A stretch of DNA of 64,000 bases from an uncultured Acidobacteriota bacterium. GTDB lineage: Bacteria; Acidobacteriota; Vicinamibacteria; Vicinamibacterales; CAVVIG01. The DNA is taken from assembly GCA_902825985.1 (NCBI GenBank), contig CADEDC010000004.1, forward strand, positions 68,686 to 132,685, read 5' to 3'. A model generated the notes under the pieces. The model worked only from the letters and a program-made list of their open reading frames with translations, searched no databases and was not told the DNA's origin. Below, one piece after another: positions 20,768 through 29,791 of this stretch. The position numbers were made by a program, and so were the translations under genes. How positions within the stretch are numbered: position 1 is the stretch's first letter; each line of letters starts with the position of its first letter.

Positions 20768-22369
20768 TTAGATAGAAAGGGTCGCGACCTGCTGCTGGCG
20801 ACGACCGAGCACGATCTCGAAGAGCGTCTTCGACACGAAGATTGATGTGAAGAGATTCGAGAGAAGCCCAAGGAACAGCGTGACCGCGAACCCGCGTATC
20901 GGTCCGGTGCCGAACTGGAAGAGGAACGCCGCCGAAATCAGCGCCGCCACATGGGTGTCGACCAGGGTCCAGAACACGCGGCTGAACCCGGCATTCACGG
21001 CCGCCCGAATGCCGCGCTGCGCCTCGATCTCCTCCTTGATGCGCTCGAAGATCAGGACGTTCGAGTCGACGCCGATCCCCATCGTCAGCACGAAGCCGGC
21101 GATGCCGGGCAGCGTCATGACCGCACCGATGTAGGCCATCAGGCCGAGCAGGATGATCAGGTTGAAGAGCAGGGCGACGACCGCGTTCACGCCGGACAGC
21201 CGGTAGAACGCCAGCATGAACAGCATGATGAGCACGAGCCCGGCGAGCGATGCGATGATCCCCGAGCGGATCGAGTCGGCTCCGAGCGACGGCCCGATCG
21301 TGCGCTCCTCGAGATAGGTCAGCGATGCCGGCAGCGCGCCCGAGCGCAGCACGAGCGAAAGGTTGGCGACCTCCTCCTGCGTGAAGGCGCCGCTGATCCG
21401 GCCCTCGGACGTGATCCGGCCCTGGATCTCGGGCGCCGACTGCACGCGACCGTCGAGCACGATGGCGAGCTGGCGGCCGATGTTCTCGCCGGTGACCCGG
21501 CCGAACTTGCGCGCCCCGTCGGTGTTCAGCGTGAAGGCCACCGCCGGACGGTTGTTCTCGTCGAGCGACGGACGGGCGTTCCGCAGGTCGCGGCCGGTGA
21601 CGGCGGCGGCCCGGCGCACCAGGTAGTAGACCGTGGCGCCCGGCTCTCCTGGCACGCCGCTCGTGCCCGGCAGAATCTCCATGCCCTGCGGCACCTGGTT
21701 GTTGACCATGAACGACTCGCGCGCCGCCGACGGCCCCTGCTCCACGATCTTCAGCTCGAGCAGGCCGGTCGACCGGATGATTTCCTTCGCGCGGTTCACG
21801 TCGGTGACGCCCGGCAGCTGCACCAGGATCTGGTCGCCGGCGGTCCCCTGCTCGGCGATGCTCGGCTCGGTGACGCCGAGCTCGTTGACCCGCCGCTCGA
21901 TGGTCTGGCGGGCCTGGTCCACCGCTTCGTCGCGCAGCAGCTGCTGTACGTTCGGCTTCATCGTGAACGTGTAGCTGCCACCGACCCCCGGGGTGCGGGT
22001 GAAGTTGGTGTCGGCCTCGATCGCCGCTTCACGGAAGGCGCCGTCCTTGTCGGTCGGCACCCCTTCGACCTTGAACTCGGTCGGTGCCGTCACGGCGATG
22101 TTGGTGACGGCGATGTTCGCCGTCCGCAGCGCTTCGCGCAGCCGCTCCGACTCCGTCTCCGATTCGATCCGGAGCGCGTCGTCGGTCTGGACGCGCAGCA
22201 CGAGGTGGACGCCGCCCTGCAGGTCGAGCCCCAGTTTCAGCTGGCGATCGATCAACCAGCTCGGCGAGGTGATGCCGTAGCGGGCCGCGACGAGCGGGTA
22301 GACGCCGACGCCGGCGAAGACGACCAGGACGGCAAGGATGGTGATGATCTTCCAGCGCAGGTTCTGCAT
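20768..22369 (-). CDS. secD: Protein translocase subunit SecD
   Basis: A 533-residue SecD: N-terminal helix (KIITILAVLVVFAGVGVYPLVA), the conserved LKLGLDLQGGVHLVLRV, a large periplasmic head domain (about 60-340) and C-terminal transmembrane helices with IALTLPG-like and GIGVDSNVLIFERIKEEI motifs carrying the conserved Asp. It pairs with SecF, encoded 8 bp downstream, and with YajC, encoded 9 bp upstream. No internal disruption is seen and length is typical. Confidence 0.98.
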   Translation of the reverse strand: MQNLRWKIITILAVLVVFAGVGVYPLVAARYGITSPSWLIDRQLKLGLDLQGGVHLVLRVQTDDALRIESETESERLREALRTANIAVTNIAVTAPTEFKVEGVPTDKDGAFREAAIEADTNFTRTPGVGGSYTFTMKPNVQQLLRDEAVDQARQTIERRVNELGVTEPSIAEQGTAGDQILVQLPGVTDVNRAKEIIRSTGLLELKIVEQGPSAARESFMVNNQVPQGMEILPGTSGVPGEPGATVYYLVRRAAAVTGRDLRNARPSLDENNRPAVAFTLNTDGARKFGRVTGENIGRQLAIVLDGRVQSAPEIQGRITSEGRISGAFTQEEVANLSLVLRSGALPASLTYLEERTIGPSLGADSIRSGIIASLAGLVLIMLFMLAFYRLSGVNAVVALLFNLIILLGLMAYIGAVMTLPGIAGFVLTMGIGVDSNVLIFERIKEEIEAQRGIRAAVNAGFSRVFWTLVDTHVAALISAAFLFQFGTGPIRGFAVTLFLGLLSNLFTSIFVSKTLFEIVLGRRQQQVATLSI

Positions 22370-22378
22370 GGTTCTCGC

Positions 22379-22717
22379 CTAGGAATTCGTCGGGTCGACC
22401 ACGGGCGCCTGACCCTGATAGCCACCGATCGCCGCCTTGGCGACCTCGACGCGAACGTTCTGCGCGATCTCGAGCTGCACGCTCTGATCGGCGAGCTTGG
22501 TCACCCGTCCGTAGAGGCCGCTGGTCGTGATCACCTTGTCGCCCACCTTCAGCGCGTCGATGAACTCCTGCACCTTCTGCTGCTTCCGCTTCATCGGAAG
22601 CAGAATCACGAAATAGAAGATGCCGAGGACCAGCGCGAACGGGACGAGCTGCAACCAGGGACTGCCTCCACCGGGAGGGGTACCCATGGCCAACAGGGGA
22701 GCAGCGAACATCATCAT
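22379..22717 (-). CDS. yajC: Preprotein translocase accessory subunit YajC
   Basis: A 112-residue small membrane protein: one N-terminal hydrophobic helix (LQLVPFALVLGIFYFVILLP) followed by MKRKQQKVQEFIDALKVGDKVITTSGLYGRV, the YajC hallmark, and a soluble tail. Three consecutive ATG codons at 22717-22709 leave the exact start ambiguous by two residues. The gene starts only 3 bp after the tgt stop and precedes secD, giving the common tgt-yajC-secD-secF operon. Confidence 0.97.
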   Translation of the reverse strand: MMMFAAPLLAMGTPPGGGSPWLQLVPFALVLGIFYFVILLPMKRKQQKVQEFIDALKVGDKVITTSGLYGRVTKLADQSVQLEIAQNVRVEVAKAAIGGYQGQAPVVDPTNS

Positions 22718-22720
22718 GAA

Positions 22721-23933
<1,213 letters not shown>

Positions 23934-23948
23934 CCGAGCACGTTCCGC

Positions 23949-25490
23949 ATGCCCACGCGTCTGTCGGCTCTTCTGAGTGTGCTGCTGTTCGTGGTCGTCG
24001 CCGGCGCGACCGGCGGTACCGCCGCCGCGGCCGGCCTGACGGAAGCGGCGCGGCTGTCGGCGGTGTACGACGACATCCTGAACGCGCGCTTCGACGCGGC
24101 CCGCGCCCGCCTGGCCAGCGCCTGTCCACCAGCCCCCGCTGAAGCCTGCCTGACGCTCGACGTCGCGATCGTCTGGTGGGAGATCGTGCTCGACCTCGAC
24201 AGCCGCTCGCGCGATCGCGCGCTGGAGACCGCCGCCGGCGCGGCGATTGCGGCGACCGAGGCCTGGACGCGCCGGGAGCCGCAGCGCGCCGAAGCGTGGT
24301 TCTACCACGCCGCCGCGCATGCACCGCTCGTCCAGCTGCGCGTCGCCCGCGGCCAGCGGCTGGCCGCGGCGCGCGACGGCAACCGCATCCGCGTGGCGCT
24401 GGAGCGGGCGCTGGCGCTCGACCCGGCGCTCCATGATGCCAAGTTCGGCATCGGTCTCTACCACTACTACGCCGACGTCGCGCCGGCCGCGGCGAAGATG
24501 CTCCGCTTCCTGCTGCTGCTGCCGGGCGGCGATCGGCGCCAGGGGCTGCGTGAGATGACCGAGGCCCGCGACCGCGGAGCGCTGCTGCGGGGCGAGGCCG
24601 ACTACCAGCTGCACTGGCTGTATCTCTGGTACGAGGACCAGCCGCAGCGCGCGCTCGAGCTGCTGGACGGGCTCGACGGACGCTTCCCGCGCAATCCGGT
24701 CTTCCTGCAGCGACGCGCCGAGGTGCTCGATGACTACCTGCACGATCATCCGGCAAGCGCCGCCGCCTCGCGCGCGCTGCTCGCGCGGGTGGCCGCCGGC
24801 GCGGTGAGCGCGCCGCACATCGCCGAAGTGCGGGCCCGTCTCGGCCTCGCGGTCCAGCTCGACGCGATGGCCGAGACCGATCGCGCCGTCGATCAACTGC
24901 GCCGAGTCGTGCAGCTGGCGCCGACGGCACCGGCCGGGGCGCTGGCCAACGCGCAACTGCGGCTCGGCGAGGCGCTCGATCGGCTCGGCGAGCGGGACGC
25001 CGCACGGTCGGCGTATCGCGCAGCGCTGGCGTCGACCTCGACCGGTGACGATGACGCATCGCTGCGGTCGCGCGCCCGCGCCGGACTGCGGCGACGACCC
25101 GATGCGGCGCGCGCCAACGCCTATCGACTGTCGCTCGAGGGCTGGCGGGCGCTCGAACGTGGTGACACGAGCACCGGCGCGGCGCTCTTGACGCGCGCCG
25201 ACGCACTCGATCGTGACGATCCGTCGATCGCCTATCGTCTGGCGCGCGCCCTCGTCGCCCGCGGCGATGACGCCGCGGCGCGGGCCGCCCTCGATCGCGT
25301 CGTGAACAGCCGACGCGCGGTGCCGGCGGTGATCCTGGCAGCCGCGTGCGTCGACTATGCGGCGCTGATCGAGCGCGTGCCCGATCGATCGCAGGCCATC
25401 GCGCTCTATCAGCGCGCCCGATCGATCGTCGGCAGCGATCCGCGCACGCACGCTGCCGCGACCGAGGCGCTCACCAGGCTGGAAAAGTAG
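23949..25490 (+). CDS. Exported TPR-like repeat protein
   Basis: A 513-residue protein with a likely cleavable signal peptide (MPTRLSALLSVLLFVVVAGATGGTAAAAG). The rest is Ala/Arg-rich and helical with TPR-like units, for example ALALDPALHDAKFGIGLYHYYADV, QRALELLDGLDGRFPRNPVF and YRLARALVARGDDAAARAALDR. No catalytic motif was found. The frame is open upstream into the tgt region, but that extension is antisense to tgt and is not protein-like. Probably periplasmic; function unknown. An AT-rich promoter region for the next small gene begins right after its stop. Confidence 0.8.
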   Translation: MPTRLSALLSVLLFVVVAGATGGTAAAAGLTEAARLSAVYDDILNARFDAARARLASACPPAPAEACLTLDVAIVWWEIVLDLDSRSRDRALETAAGAAIAATEAWTRREPQRAEAWFYHAAAHAPLVQLRVARGQRLAAARDGNRIRVALERALALDPALHDAKFGIGLYHYYADVAPAAAKMLRFLLLLPGGDRRQGLREMTEARDRGALLRGEADYQLHWLYLWYEDQPQRALELLDGLDGRFPRNPVFLQRRAEVLDDYLHDHPASAAASRALLARVAAGAVSAPHIAEVRARLGLAVQLDAMAETDRAVDQLRRVVQLAPTAPAGALANAQLRLGEALDRLGERDAARSAYRAALASTSTGDDDASLRSRARAGLRRRPDAARANAYRLSLEGWRALERGDTSTGAALLTRADALDRDDPSIAYRLARALVARGDDAAARAALDRVVNSRRAVPAVILAAACVDYAALIERVPDRSQAIALYQRARSIVGSDPRTHAAATEALTRLEK

Positions 25491-25520
25491 ATTTTTTTGA
25501 CAACTTCACCGCTTTTGTGC

Positions 25521-25548
25521 TTGACATCAGAATTTTCTCAACCATAAT
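25521..25548 (+). promoter_or_regulatory. Strong sigma-70-type promoter in an AT-rich island
   Basis: A perfect -35 TTGACA (25521-25526) and a -10 CATAAT (25543-25548) with a 16-bp spacer. A second TTGACA lies at 25507-25512 and a T7 run just before it. This is the closest match to consensus in the window apart from the tonB promoter. Predicted start near 25555. Confidence 0.8.
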
Positions 25549-25555
25549 CTACATC

Positions 25556-25796
25556 TGGTATGAGGATGGTGAACTCAGGCCAGTCCTAGTGAGGTTGAAG
25601 TGCTTGACCTCGCCCTTCTGCGCGGAAGCTCATGTAACGGAACGAGTCAGCCGATAAGGCTTGACAAGGACCTAGCAGAAGGTGCCTCGAAGCGACGGGC
25701 GGTCGATGTCAGGTGGATGCCCCAGGGCAGCTGCCGCAGCGCCGACTGAGTCGTTCGCGCAAGCCAAATCCCAATTGAAGGGGGGGATAACAGACA
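25556..25796 (+). other. Long predicted 5' leader or unannotated RNA
   Basis: About 240 nt between a consensus-like promoter and the ATG of the 16-residue ORF. I see no longer protein frame in phase with that ORF (an in-frame TAA is at 25788-25790). The segment does not match a riboswitch, tmRNA, RNase P or 6S pattern I can recognise; a GTCAGG...GCAGC pair near 25706-25735 only weakly recalls an SRP RNA core. It may be a structured leader or a small RNA running to the terminator at 25895. Confidence 0.35.
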
Positions 25797-25847
25797 ATGG
25801 CGAAGAAAGCCAAGGGCGGGAAGAAGAAGGCCGGCAAGAAGCGCTAA
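25797..25847 (+). CDS. Tiny Lys/Gly-rich basic peptide (16 residues)
   Basis: The ORF encodes MAKKAKGGKKKAGKKR, nine Lys and one Arg in 16 residues, resembling the tails of histone H1-like and other nucleic-acid-binding bacterial proteins. It is bounded by an in-frame TAA three codons upstream and ends at TAA 25847, 21 bp before a strong terminator. AAGGGGGGG lies about 11 nt before the ATG. A dedicated strong promoter and terminator suggest the transcript is real and abundant. Whether the peptide is made, or the transcript acts as RNA, is open. Any nucleic-acid-binding role is inferred only from composition. Confidence 0.5.
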   Translation: MAKKAKGGKKKAGKKR

Positions 25848-25868
25848 GCCGACCTCTCCCGTAACAAA

Positions 25869-25895
25869 AAAAGGGGGCGGCCGTCGCCCCCTTTT
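25869..25895. terminator. Bidirectional intrinsic terminator
   Basis: Stem AAAAGGGGGCG / CGCCCCCTTTT (25869-25879 with 25885-25895), loop GCCGT. An A-run on the left and T-run on the right let it work on both strands: for the 16-residue ORF (plus) and for the HEAT-cyclophilin gene that ends at 25921 (minus). Confidence 0.9.
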
Positions 25896-25920
25896 CGATT
25901 TTCAGGCCCGCTCGGCCGCT

Positions 25921-28101
25921 CTACGGGGTGCCGTCCCAGATGCGCACCCGCCGGATCACGTCGCCCACCTGCAGCCGATCGACGACCTCCATCCCCGACA
26001 GGACCCGCCCGAACACGGTGTAGCGCGCATCGAGATGCGGCTGCGGCGATTGCGTGATGAAGAACTGACTGCCGCCGGTGTCCTCCCAGTCGAGCGCCAT
26101 GCCGAGCGTGCCGCGGACGTACGGCCGCTGGTTCACCTCGTCGCGGATCGTGAAGCCGGGCCCGCCCTCGCCGTCGCCGCGCGGATCGCCGGCCTGGACG
26201 ACGAATCCGGGCACGACGCGGTGGACGCCGAGCCCGTCGAAGTAGCCGCGCCGCGCCAGACCCACGAACGTGTCGACGGTCAGCGGCGCGTCGAGCACCG
26301 CGAGCTCGACGTGAATCGTGCCGAGGTCGGTATCGATGAAGAACTGCGTCGAGACCGGCGGCGCGGTGAGGCGCGCGGCGTTGTAGAACCCGTCGGGCCG
26401 GCGGCTGGGTACCGGACGGATCCGGGTGTCGGCGTCGCTCGAAGGGTCGAGTCGGCGCTGCAACTCGGCGGCGCGCACCCGCACCGCCCACTCCCGGTCG
26501 CCGAGCGCCTCGGTCAGGGTCGCCGCCGCCTCGGGCGAGCCGAGGTCGGTCAGCGCCGTCAGCGCCGCCGCGCGCGCAACGTAGGTCGTGTCACGCTGGC
26601 CGAACCGATAGGCCTCGGCCAGCGCACCACCGGCATCGGTCAGCTTCAGCTCGGCCAGCCCGCGCGCCGCTGCCGCCCGGACGACCGCGTCATCAGCCTG
26701 CAGGCGGGCGCGCAGAATCGCGCCGGCGTCGGCCGGCTTCAACCTGGCGAGGGCCGCGAGCACGGATGGGATCACCCGCTGATCGCTGTCGTCGAGCAGC
26801 GCGCGGAGACGCGGCAGTCCGGCCGCGGCCGGCAGCGTGCCCAGGATGTCGGCCAGCGCCGCACGGCCGCGCCAGTCGGCATCCAGATCGAGGCTGGAAA
26901 GGACGAACACGAATCCGGTCGGATCCCGCTGTGCAATGGCGCGCAACGCCGCGGCGCGGATTGTCGTCGACGGATCGGCGAGCGTGTCGAGGAGCGGATC
27001 GTTCAACCCCGGGTCGGGAACCGCGCCCGATGCCTGGACCGCCTCCAGCCGCAAGTACGGATCGGCCTTCGGATTTTGAATCAAGGCGAGCAACGCCGGT
27101 CCAGCCGCCGCGGCGCCGAGCCTGGCCAGCGATCGGATGGCTTCGACCGCCGTCATCCGGTCGGGCCCGGCGACGAGCGGGATCAGCACCGCCGCCACCG
27201 CCGGATCCTTCATGGCCCCGAGCCCCTTCACGGCGAAGGCCCGAGTGTACGGATGATCGTCGCGGGCCAGCGTCAGCAGCGCGGCCTTGCCGCGCGGATC
27301 TTCGAGCCGCTGCAACGCGAACGCGACCGGCCACCAGCGCAGCGTCGGCTGGCCGGCGGCGTCCAGCACCACGGCGGCCAGCGCCGAGTAGGCCTTCAAG
27401 CGGACGAGCGAGAAGATCGCCAGGCGCAGCGCCGCCGAAGGCGTGTCGCGCCGCGAGTCGTCGTCGGCGGCCGGCACGGCGGTCACGGCGCCGGCGGCGA
27501 CCAGCTGCGCAGCCATGCGCGCCACGGCCTCGGCCGCCGATGCATCGCCGATGAGGCCGAGCGCCTCGGCGGCACTCGCCTTGACCGGCGGGCTGTCGTC
27601 GTTCAACGCCGCCACCAGCGGATCGCGGCCGCTCCGGTCGCCGATGAGGCCCAGGGCGAACGCCGCCATCTGGCGCACTTCCGGATCCGCATCGGACAGC
27701 AGCCTCGCCAGCGGCGCAACACCCTCGCGCAGCCCGACCCGGCCGACGGCCAGCGCCGCGCGGCGCCGCACGCGGGCTTCGTCGTCGGCGAGCCAGCGGA
27801 TCAGATCGGACGACGGCGGCGGCGGCGGCAGCAGTGCCGCCGGCGCCCGGCGCCCGCGCGGCGCCGGCGGGGGTGGCGGGGCGGGCGGCGGCGGCGGCTC
27901 GCGCAGGCGACGCTCGTCCTCGAGCTGGATGATGGTGGAGAGTTTCTGTTCGAAGGTCGGTCCGGGCGGCGGGGCTGCCGGCGCAGGCGGCACGCTGGCG
28001 CAGCCCGCCGCAGCGAGCACGACACCCAACGCGAACGCGGTGCCTGCGATGTCAGCCGCCACGGCTCGAACGCGGACTGAGACCGTGACGCTGGTACGCA
28101 T
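25921..28101 (-). CDS. Lipoprotein with HEAT repeats fused to a cyclophilin-type peptidyl-prolyl isomerase
   Basis: A 726-residue fusion. A lipoprotein signal ends in LAAAGC with the acylated Cys at residue 34. A Pro-rich linker (about 40-95) is followed by a long HEAT-repeat array (about 100-540; for example VRRRAALAVGRVGLREGVAPLARLL, repeated with EVRQMAAFALGLIGD and PVKASAAEALGLIGD). The last 165 residues form a cyclophilin domain with FFIDTDLGTIHVEL, GVHRVVPGFVVQAGDPRG and GGSQFFITQS, including the Arg of HRVVPGF and the QAGD, FFI residues needed for isomerase activity. Likely a membrane-tethered periplasmic folding factor whose HEAT solenoid recruits clients; this role is inferred. Divergent from the kinase gene. 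Confidence 0.9.
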   Translation of the reverse strand: MRTSVTVSVRVRAVAADIAGTAFALGVVLAAAGCASVPPAPAAPPPGPTFEQKLSTIIQLEDERRLREPPPPPAPPPPPAPRGRRAPAALLPPPPPSSDLIRWLADDEARVRRRAALAVGRVGLREGVAPLARLLSDADPEVRQMAAFALGLIGDRSGRDPLVAALNDDSPPVKASAAEALGLIGDASAAEAVARMAAQLVAAGAVTAVPAADDDSRRDTPSAALRLAIFSLVRLKAYSALAAVVLDAAGQPTLRWWPVAFALQRLEDPRGKAALLTLARDDHPYTRAFAVKGLGAMKDPAVAAVLIPLVAGPDRMTAVEAIRSLARLGAAAAGPALLALIQNPKADPYLRLEAVQASGAVPDPGLNDPLLDTLADPSTTIRAAALRAIAQRDPTGFVFVLSSLDLDADWRGRAALADILGTLPAAAGLPRLRALLDDSDQRVIPSVLAALARLKPADAGAILRARLQADDAVVRAAAARGLAELKLTDAGGALAEAYRFGQRDTTYVARAAALTALTDLGSPEAAATLTEALGDREWAVRVRAAELQRRLDPSSDADTRIRPVPSRRPDGFYNAARLTAPPVSTQFFIDTDLGTIHVELAVLDAPLTVDTFVGLARRGYFDGLGVHRVVPGFVVQAGDPRGDGEGGPGFTIRDEVNQRPYVRGTLGMALDWEDTGGSQFFITQSPQPHLDARYTVFGRVLSGMEVVDRLQVGDVIRRVRIWDGTP

Positions 28102-28110
28102 CAGGGCGCG

Positions 28111-28120
28111 ATGATATCAT
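28111..28120. promoter_or_regulatory. Perfectly palindromic bidirectional -10 element
   Basis: ATGATATCAT is a 10-bp perfect palindrome that reads TATCAT on both strands (28115-28120 plus; 28116-28111 minus), sharing the central TA. Each box is followed by exactly 9 nt before the start codon: TTG at 28130 on the plus strand and ATG at 28101 on the minus strand. No Shine-Dalgarno fits in either gap, so both mRNAs would have at most a few leader bases. Confidence 0.65.
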
Positions 28121-28129
28121 CGTGCCGCC

Positions 28130-28777
28130 TTGCACTTCCGCTACATCGCCGTCGAAGGACCGATCGGCGTGGGCAAGACGGCACTCGCCGAACGCCTCGG
28201 CACTCGCTTCGACGCCACGCTGGTCCTCGAGGAAACCGAGAACCCGTTCCTCGGCGACTTCTACGCCGACCGTCCTGGCGCCGCGTTGCAGGCCCAGCTG
28301 TTCTACCTGCTTGGCCGTCACCGTCAGCAGACCACGCTGCAGCAATCGGACCTGTTCAGCCAGCTCACGATCTCGGACTACCTGTTCGATCGCGACAAGA
28401 TCTTCGCCTACCTGAATCTCGACGACAACGAGCTGTTCATCTATCAACGGCTCTACGATCTGCTGGCTCGCGACGTACCGGTGCCCGACCTCGTCATCTA
28501 TCTGCAGGCGCCGACCGAGGTGCTGTTGAAGCGCCTGCGCGCCCGCCGCGACGACCCGGACACCGATACGCCGACCTACGAACCCGATCCCGAATACCTG
28601 AAAGAGCTCAACGAGGCCTACCAGCACTTCTTCTTCCATTACAACAGCACGCCGCTGCTGGTCGTCGAAACCTCGCAGTTCGGCGACGAGATCTCGGACG
28701 CGACGCTCGACGACCTCGAACGACAGATCCGGACGATGGGTCCGGGCACGCGGTACTACGTCCCGAGGACGAAGTAA
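28130..28777 (+). CDS. Deoxynucleoside kinase
   Basis: A 215-residue P-loop kinase starting with TTG at 28130. The start IAVEGPIGVGKTALAERLG carries Walker A, SDYLFDRDKIFAYLNLDD holds the DR(Y/S/D)-type substrate motif, and DLVIYLQAPTEVLLKRLRARRDDPD supplies the lid arginines. This fits the deoxyadenosine/deoxyguanosine kinase family, which salvages deoxynucleosides in the cytosol; the exact base preference is not deducible. The TTG is supported because it sits at the conserved family N-terminus and no ATG is available nearby. It starts a plus-strand run with accD and folC. Confidence 0.92.
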   Translation: MHFRYIAVEGPIGVGKTALAERLGTRFDATLVLEETENPFLGDFYADRPGAALQAQLFYLLGRHRQQTTLQQSDLFSQLTISDYLFDRDKIFAYLNLDDNELFIYQRLYDLLARDVPVPDLVIYLQAPTEVLLKRLRARRDDPDTDTPTYEPDPEYLKELNEAYQHFFFHYNSTPLLVVETSQFGDEISDATLDDLERQIRTMGPGTRYYVPRTK

Positions 28778-28848
28778 CGCGGTCGTCCGGGCGGCCCGCG
28801 GCCCGTCACCGCCGGCCGCGGGTCAGCTCGACGGCAGCGGAACTTTGA

Positions 28849-28854
28849 TAGAGT
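28849..28854 (+). promoter_or_regulatory. Candidate -10 box immediately upstream of accD
   Basis: TAGAGT lies 8 nt before the accD ATG (28863), and no Shine-Dalgarno is present. It fits the leaderless-promoter pattern seen at several genes here but is a weak -10 match on its own. Confidence 0.4.
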
Positions 28855-28862
28855 CTTCTCGA

Positions 28863-29789
28863 ATGGCCTGGTTCAAGAAAGCCCGCACGCCGATCGCCGC
28901 GACGAAGGAAAAGGCGAGCCGGGTGCCCGAGGGTCTGTGGGTCAAGTGTCCCGGCTGCTCGCAGATCATCTATAACAAGGACCTCACCACCAATCTGAAC
29001 GTCTGCCCGAAGTGCGCCTATCACTTCCGCATCAACGCCACCGAGCGGCTCAAGATTCTGTTCGACGGCGAGACGTGGACCGAGTACGACAAGGGGCTGG
29101 TCTCGACCGACCCGCTGCAGTTCACGGACACCAAGCCCTACCGCAAGCGCCTCGAAGCGAGCGTCGTGGCAACCGGCCTCAAGGAGGGGGTGATCGTCGG
29201 CTCGGGGCGCGTCGAAGGCATCGACACGATCATCGCGGCGCAGGAGTACGGGTTCATCGCTGGCAGCATGGGGGTGGTGGTGGGCGAGAAGCTGACCCGG
29301 GCCATCGAGCGGGCCATCGAGCGCCGCTGTCCGATGGTGATCGTCTGCTGCTCGGGCGGCGCCCGCATGATGGAGGGCACACTGTCGCTGATGCAGATGG
29401 CCAAGGTGTCGGGCGCCCTGGCCCGCCTGGACCGGGCACGGCTGCCCTACATCGCCGTCCTCACGGACCCGACGACCGGCGGCGTCACCGCGAGCTTTGC
29501 GATGCTCGGCGACCTGAACATCGCCGAACCCAGGGCCCAGATCGGTTTCGCCGGCCCGCGCGTCATCGAACAGACGATCCGGCAGAAGCTGCCGGAAGGG
29601 TTCCAGCGCAGCGAGTTCCTGCTCGAGAAGGGGATGCTCGACATGATCGTCGATCGGCGCGAGATGAAAACGGTCATCGCCCGGGCGCTCCGTTTCATGG
29701 GCGCCGTCCCCGCCGCCGACGCCGGAGTCGCCCGGAAGCCCGACGCGGCTGCCGTCGCGGTCGCGGCCGAACCGCCCGCGCAGGCGTGA
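28863..29789 (+). CDS. accD: Acetyl-CoA carboxylase carboxyltransferase subunit beta
   Basis: A 308-residue protein starting MAWFKKART, with the N-terminal zinc ribbon CPGC...CPKC (about residues 32-54) followed by the crotonase-like carboxyltransferase domain (GVVVGEKLTRAIERA, CCSGGARMMEGTLSLMQM, TDPTTGGVTASFAMLGD, IGFAGPRVIEQTI). It transfers the carboxyl group from biotin to acetyl-CoA in the first step of fatty acid synthesis, together with AccA (not in the window). An upstream in-frame ATG at 28845 would add six residues; the family start MAWF is preferred. folC follows immediately, the classic accD-folC pair. Confidence 0.97.
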   Translation: MAWFKKARTPIAATKEKASRVPEGLWVKCPGCSQIIYNKDLTTNLNVCPKCAYHFRINATERLKILFDGETWTEYDKGLVSTDPLQFTDTKPYRKRLEASVVATGLKEGVIVGSGRVEGIDTIIAAQEYGFIAGSMGVVVGEKLTRAIERAIERRCPMVIVCCSGGARMMEGTLSLMQMAKVSGALARLDRARLPYIAVLTDPTTGGVTASFAMLGDLNIAEPRAQIGFAGPRVIEQTIRQKLPEGFQRSEFLLEKGMLDMIVDRREMKTVIARALRFMGAVPAADAGVARKPDAAAVAVAAEPPAQA

Positions 29790-29791
29790 CC

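Noticed and set aside
25706-25740. Possible SRP RNA core in the 25.5 kb leader
   Set aside because: GTCAGG and GCAGC are present but the conserved tetraloop and the AGCAGC partner strand are not, and flanking helices are poor.
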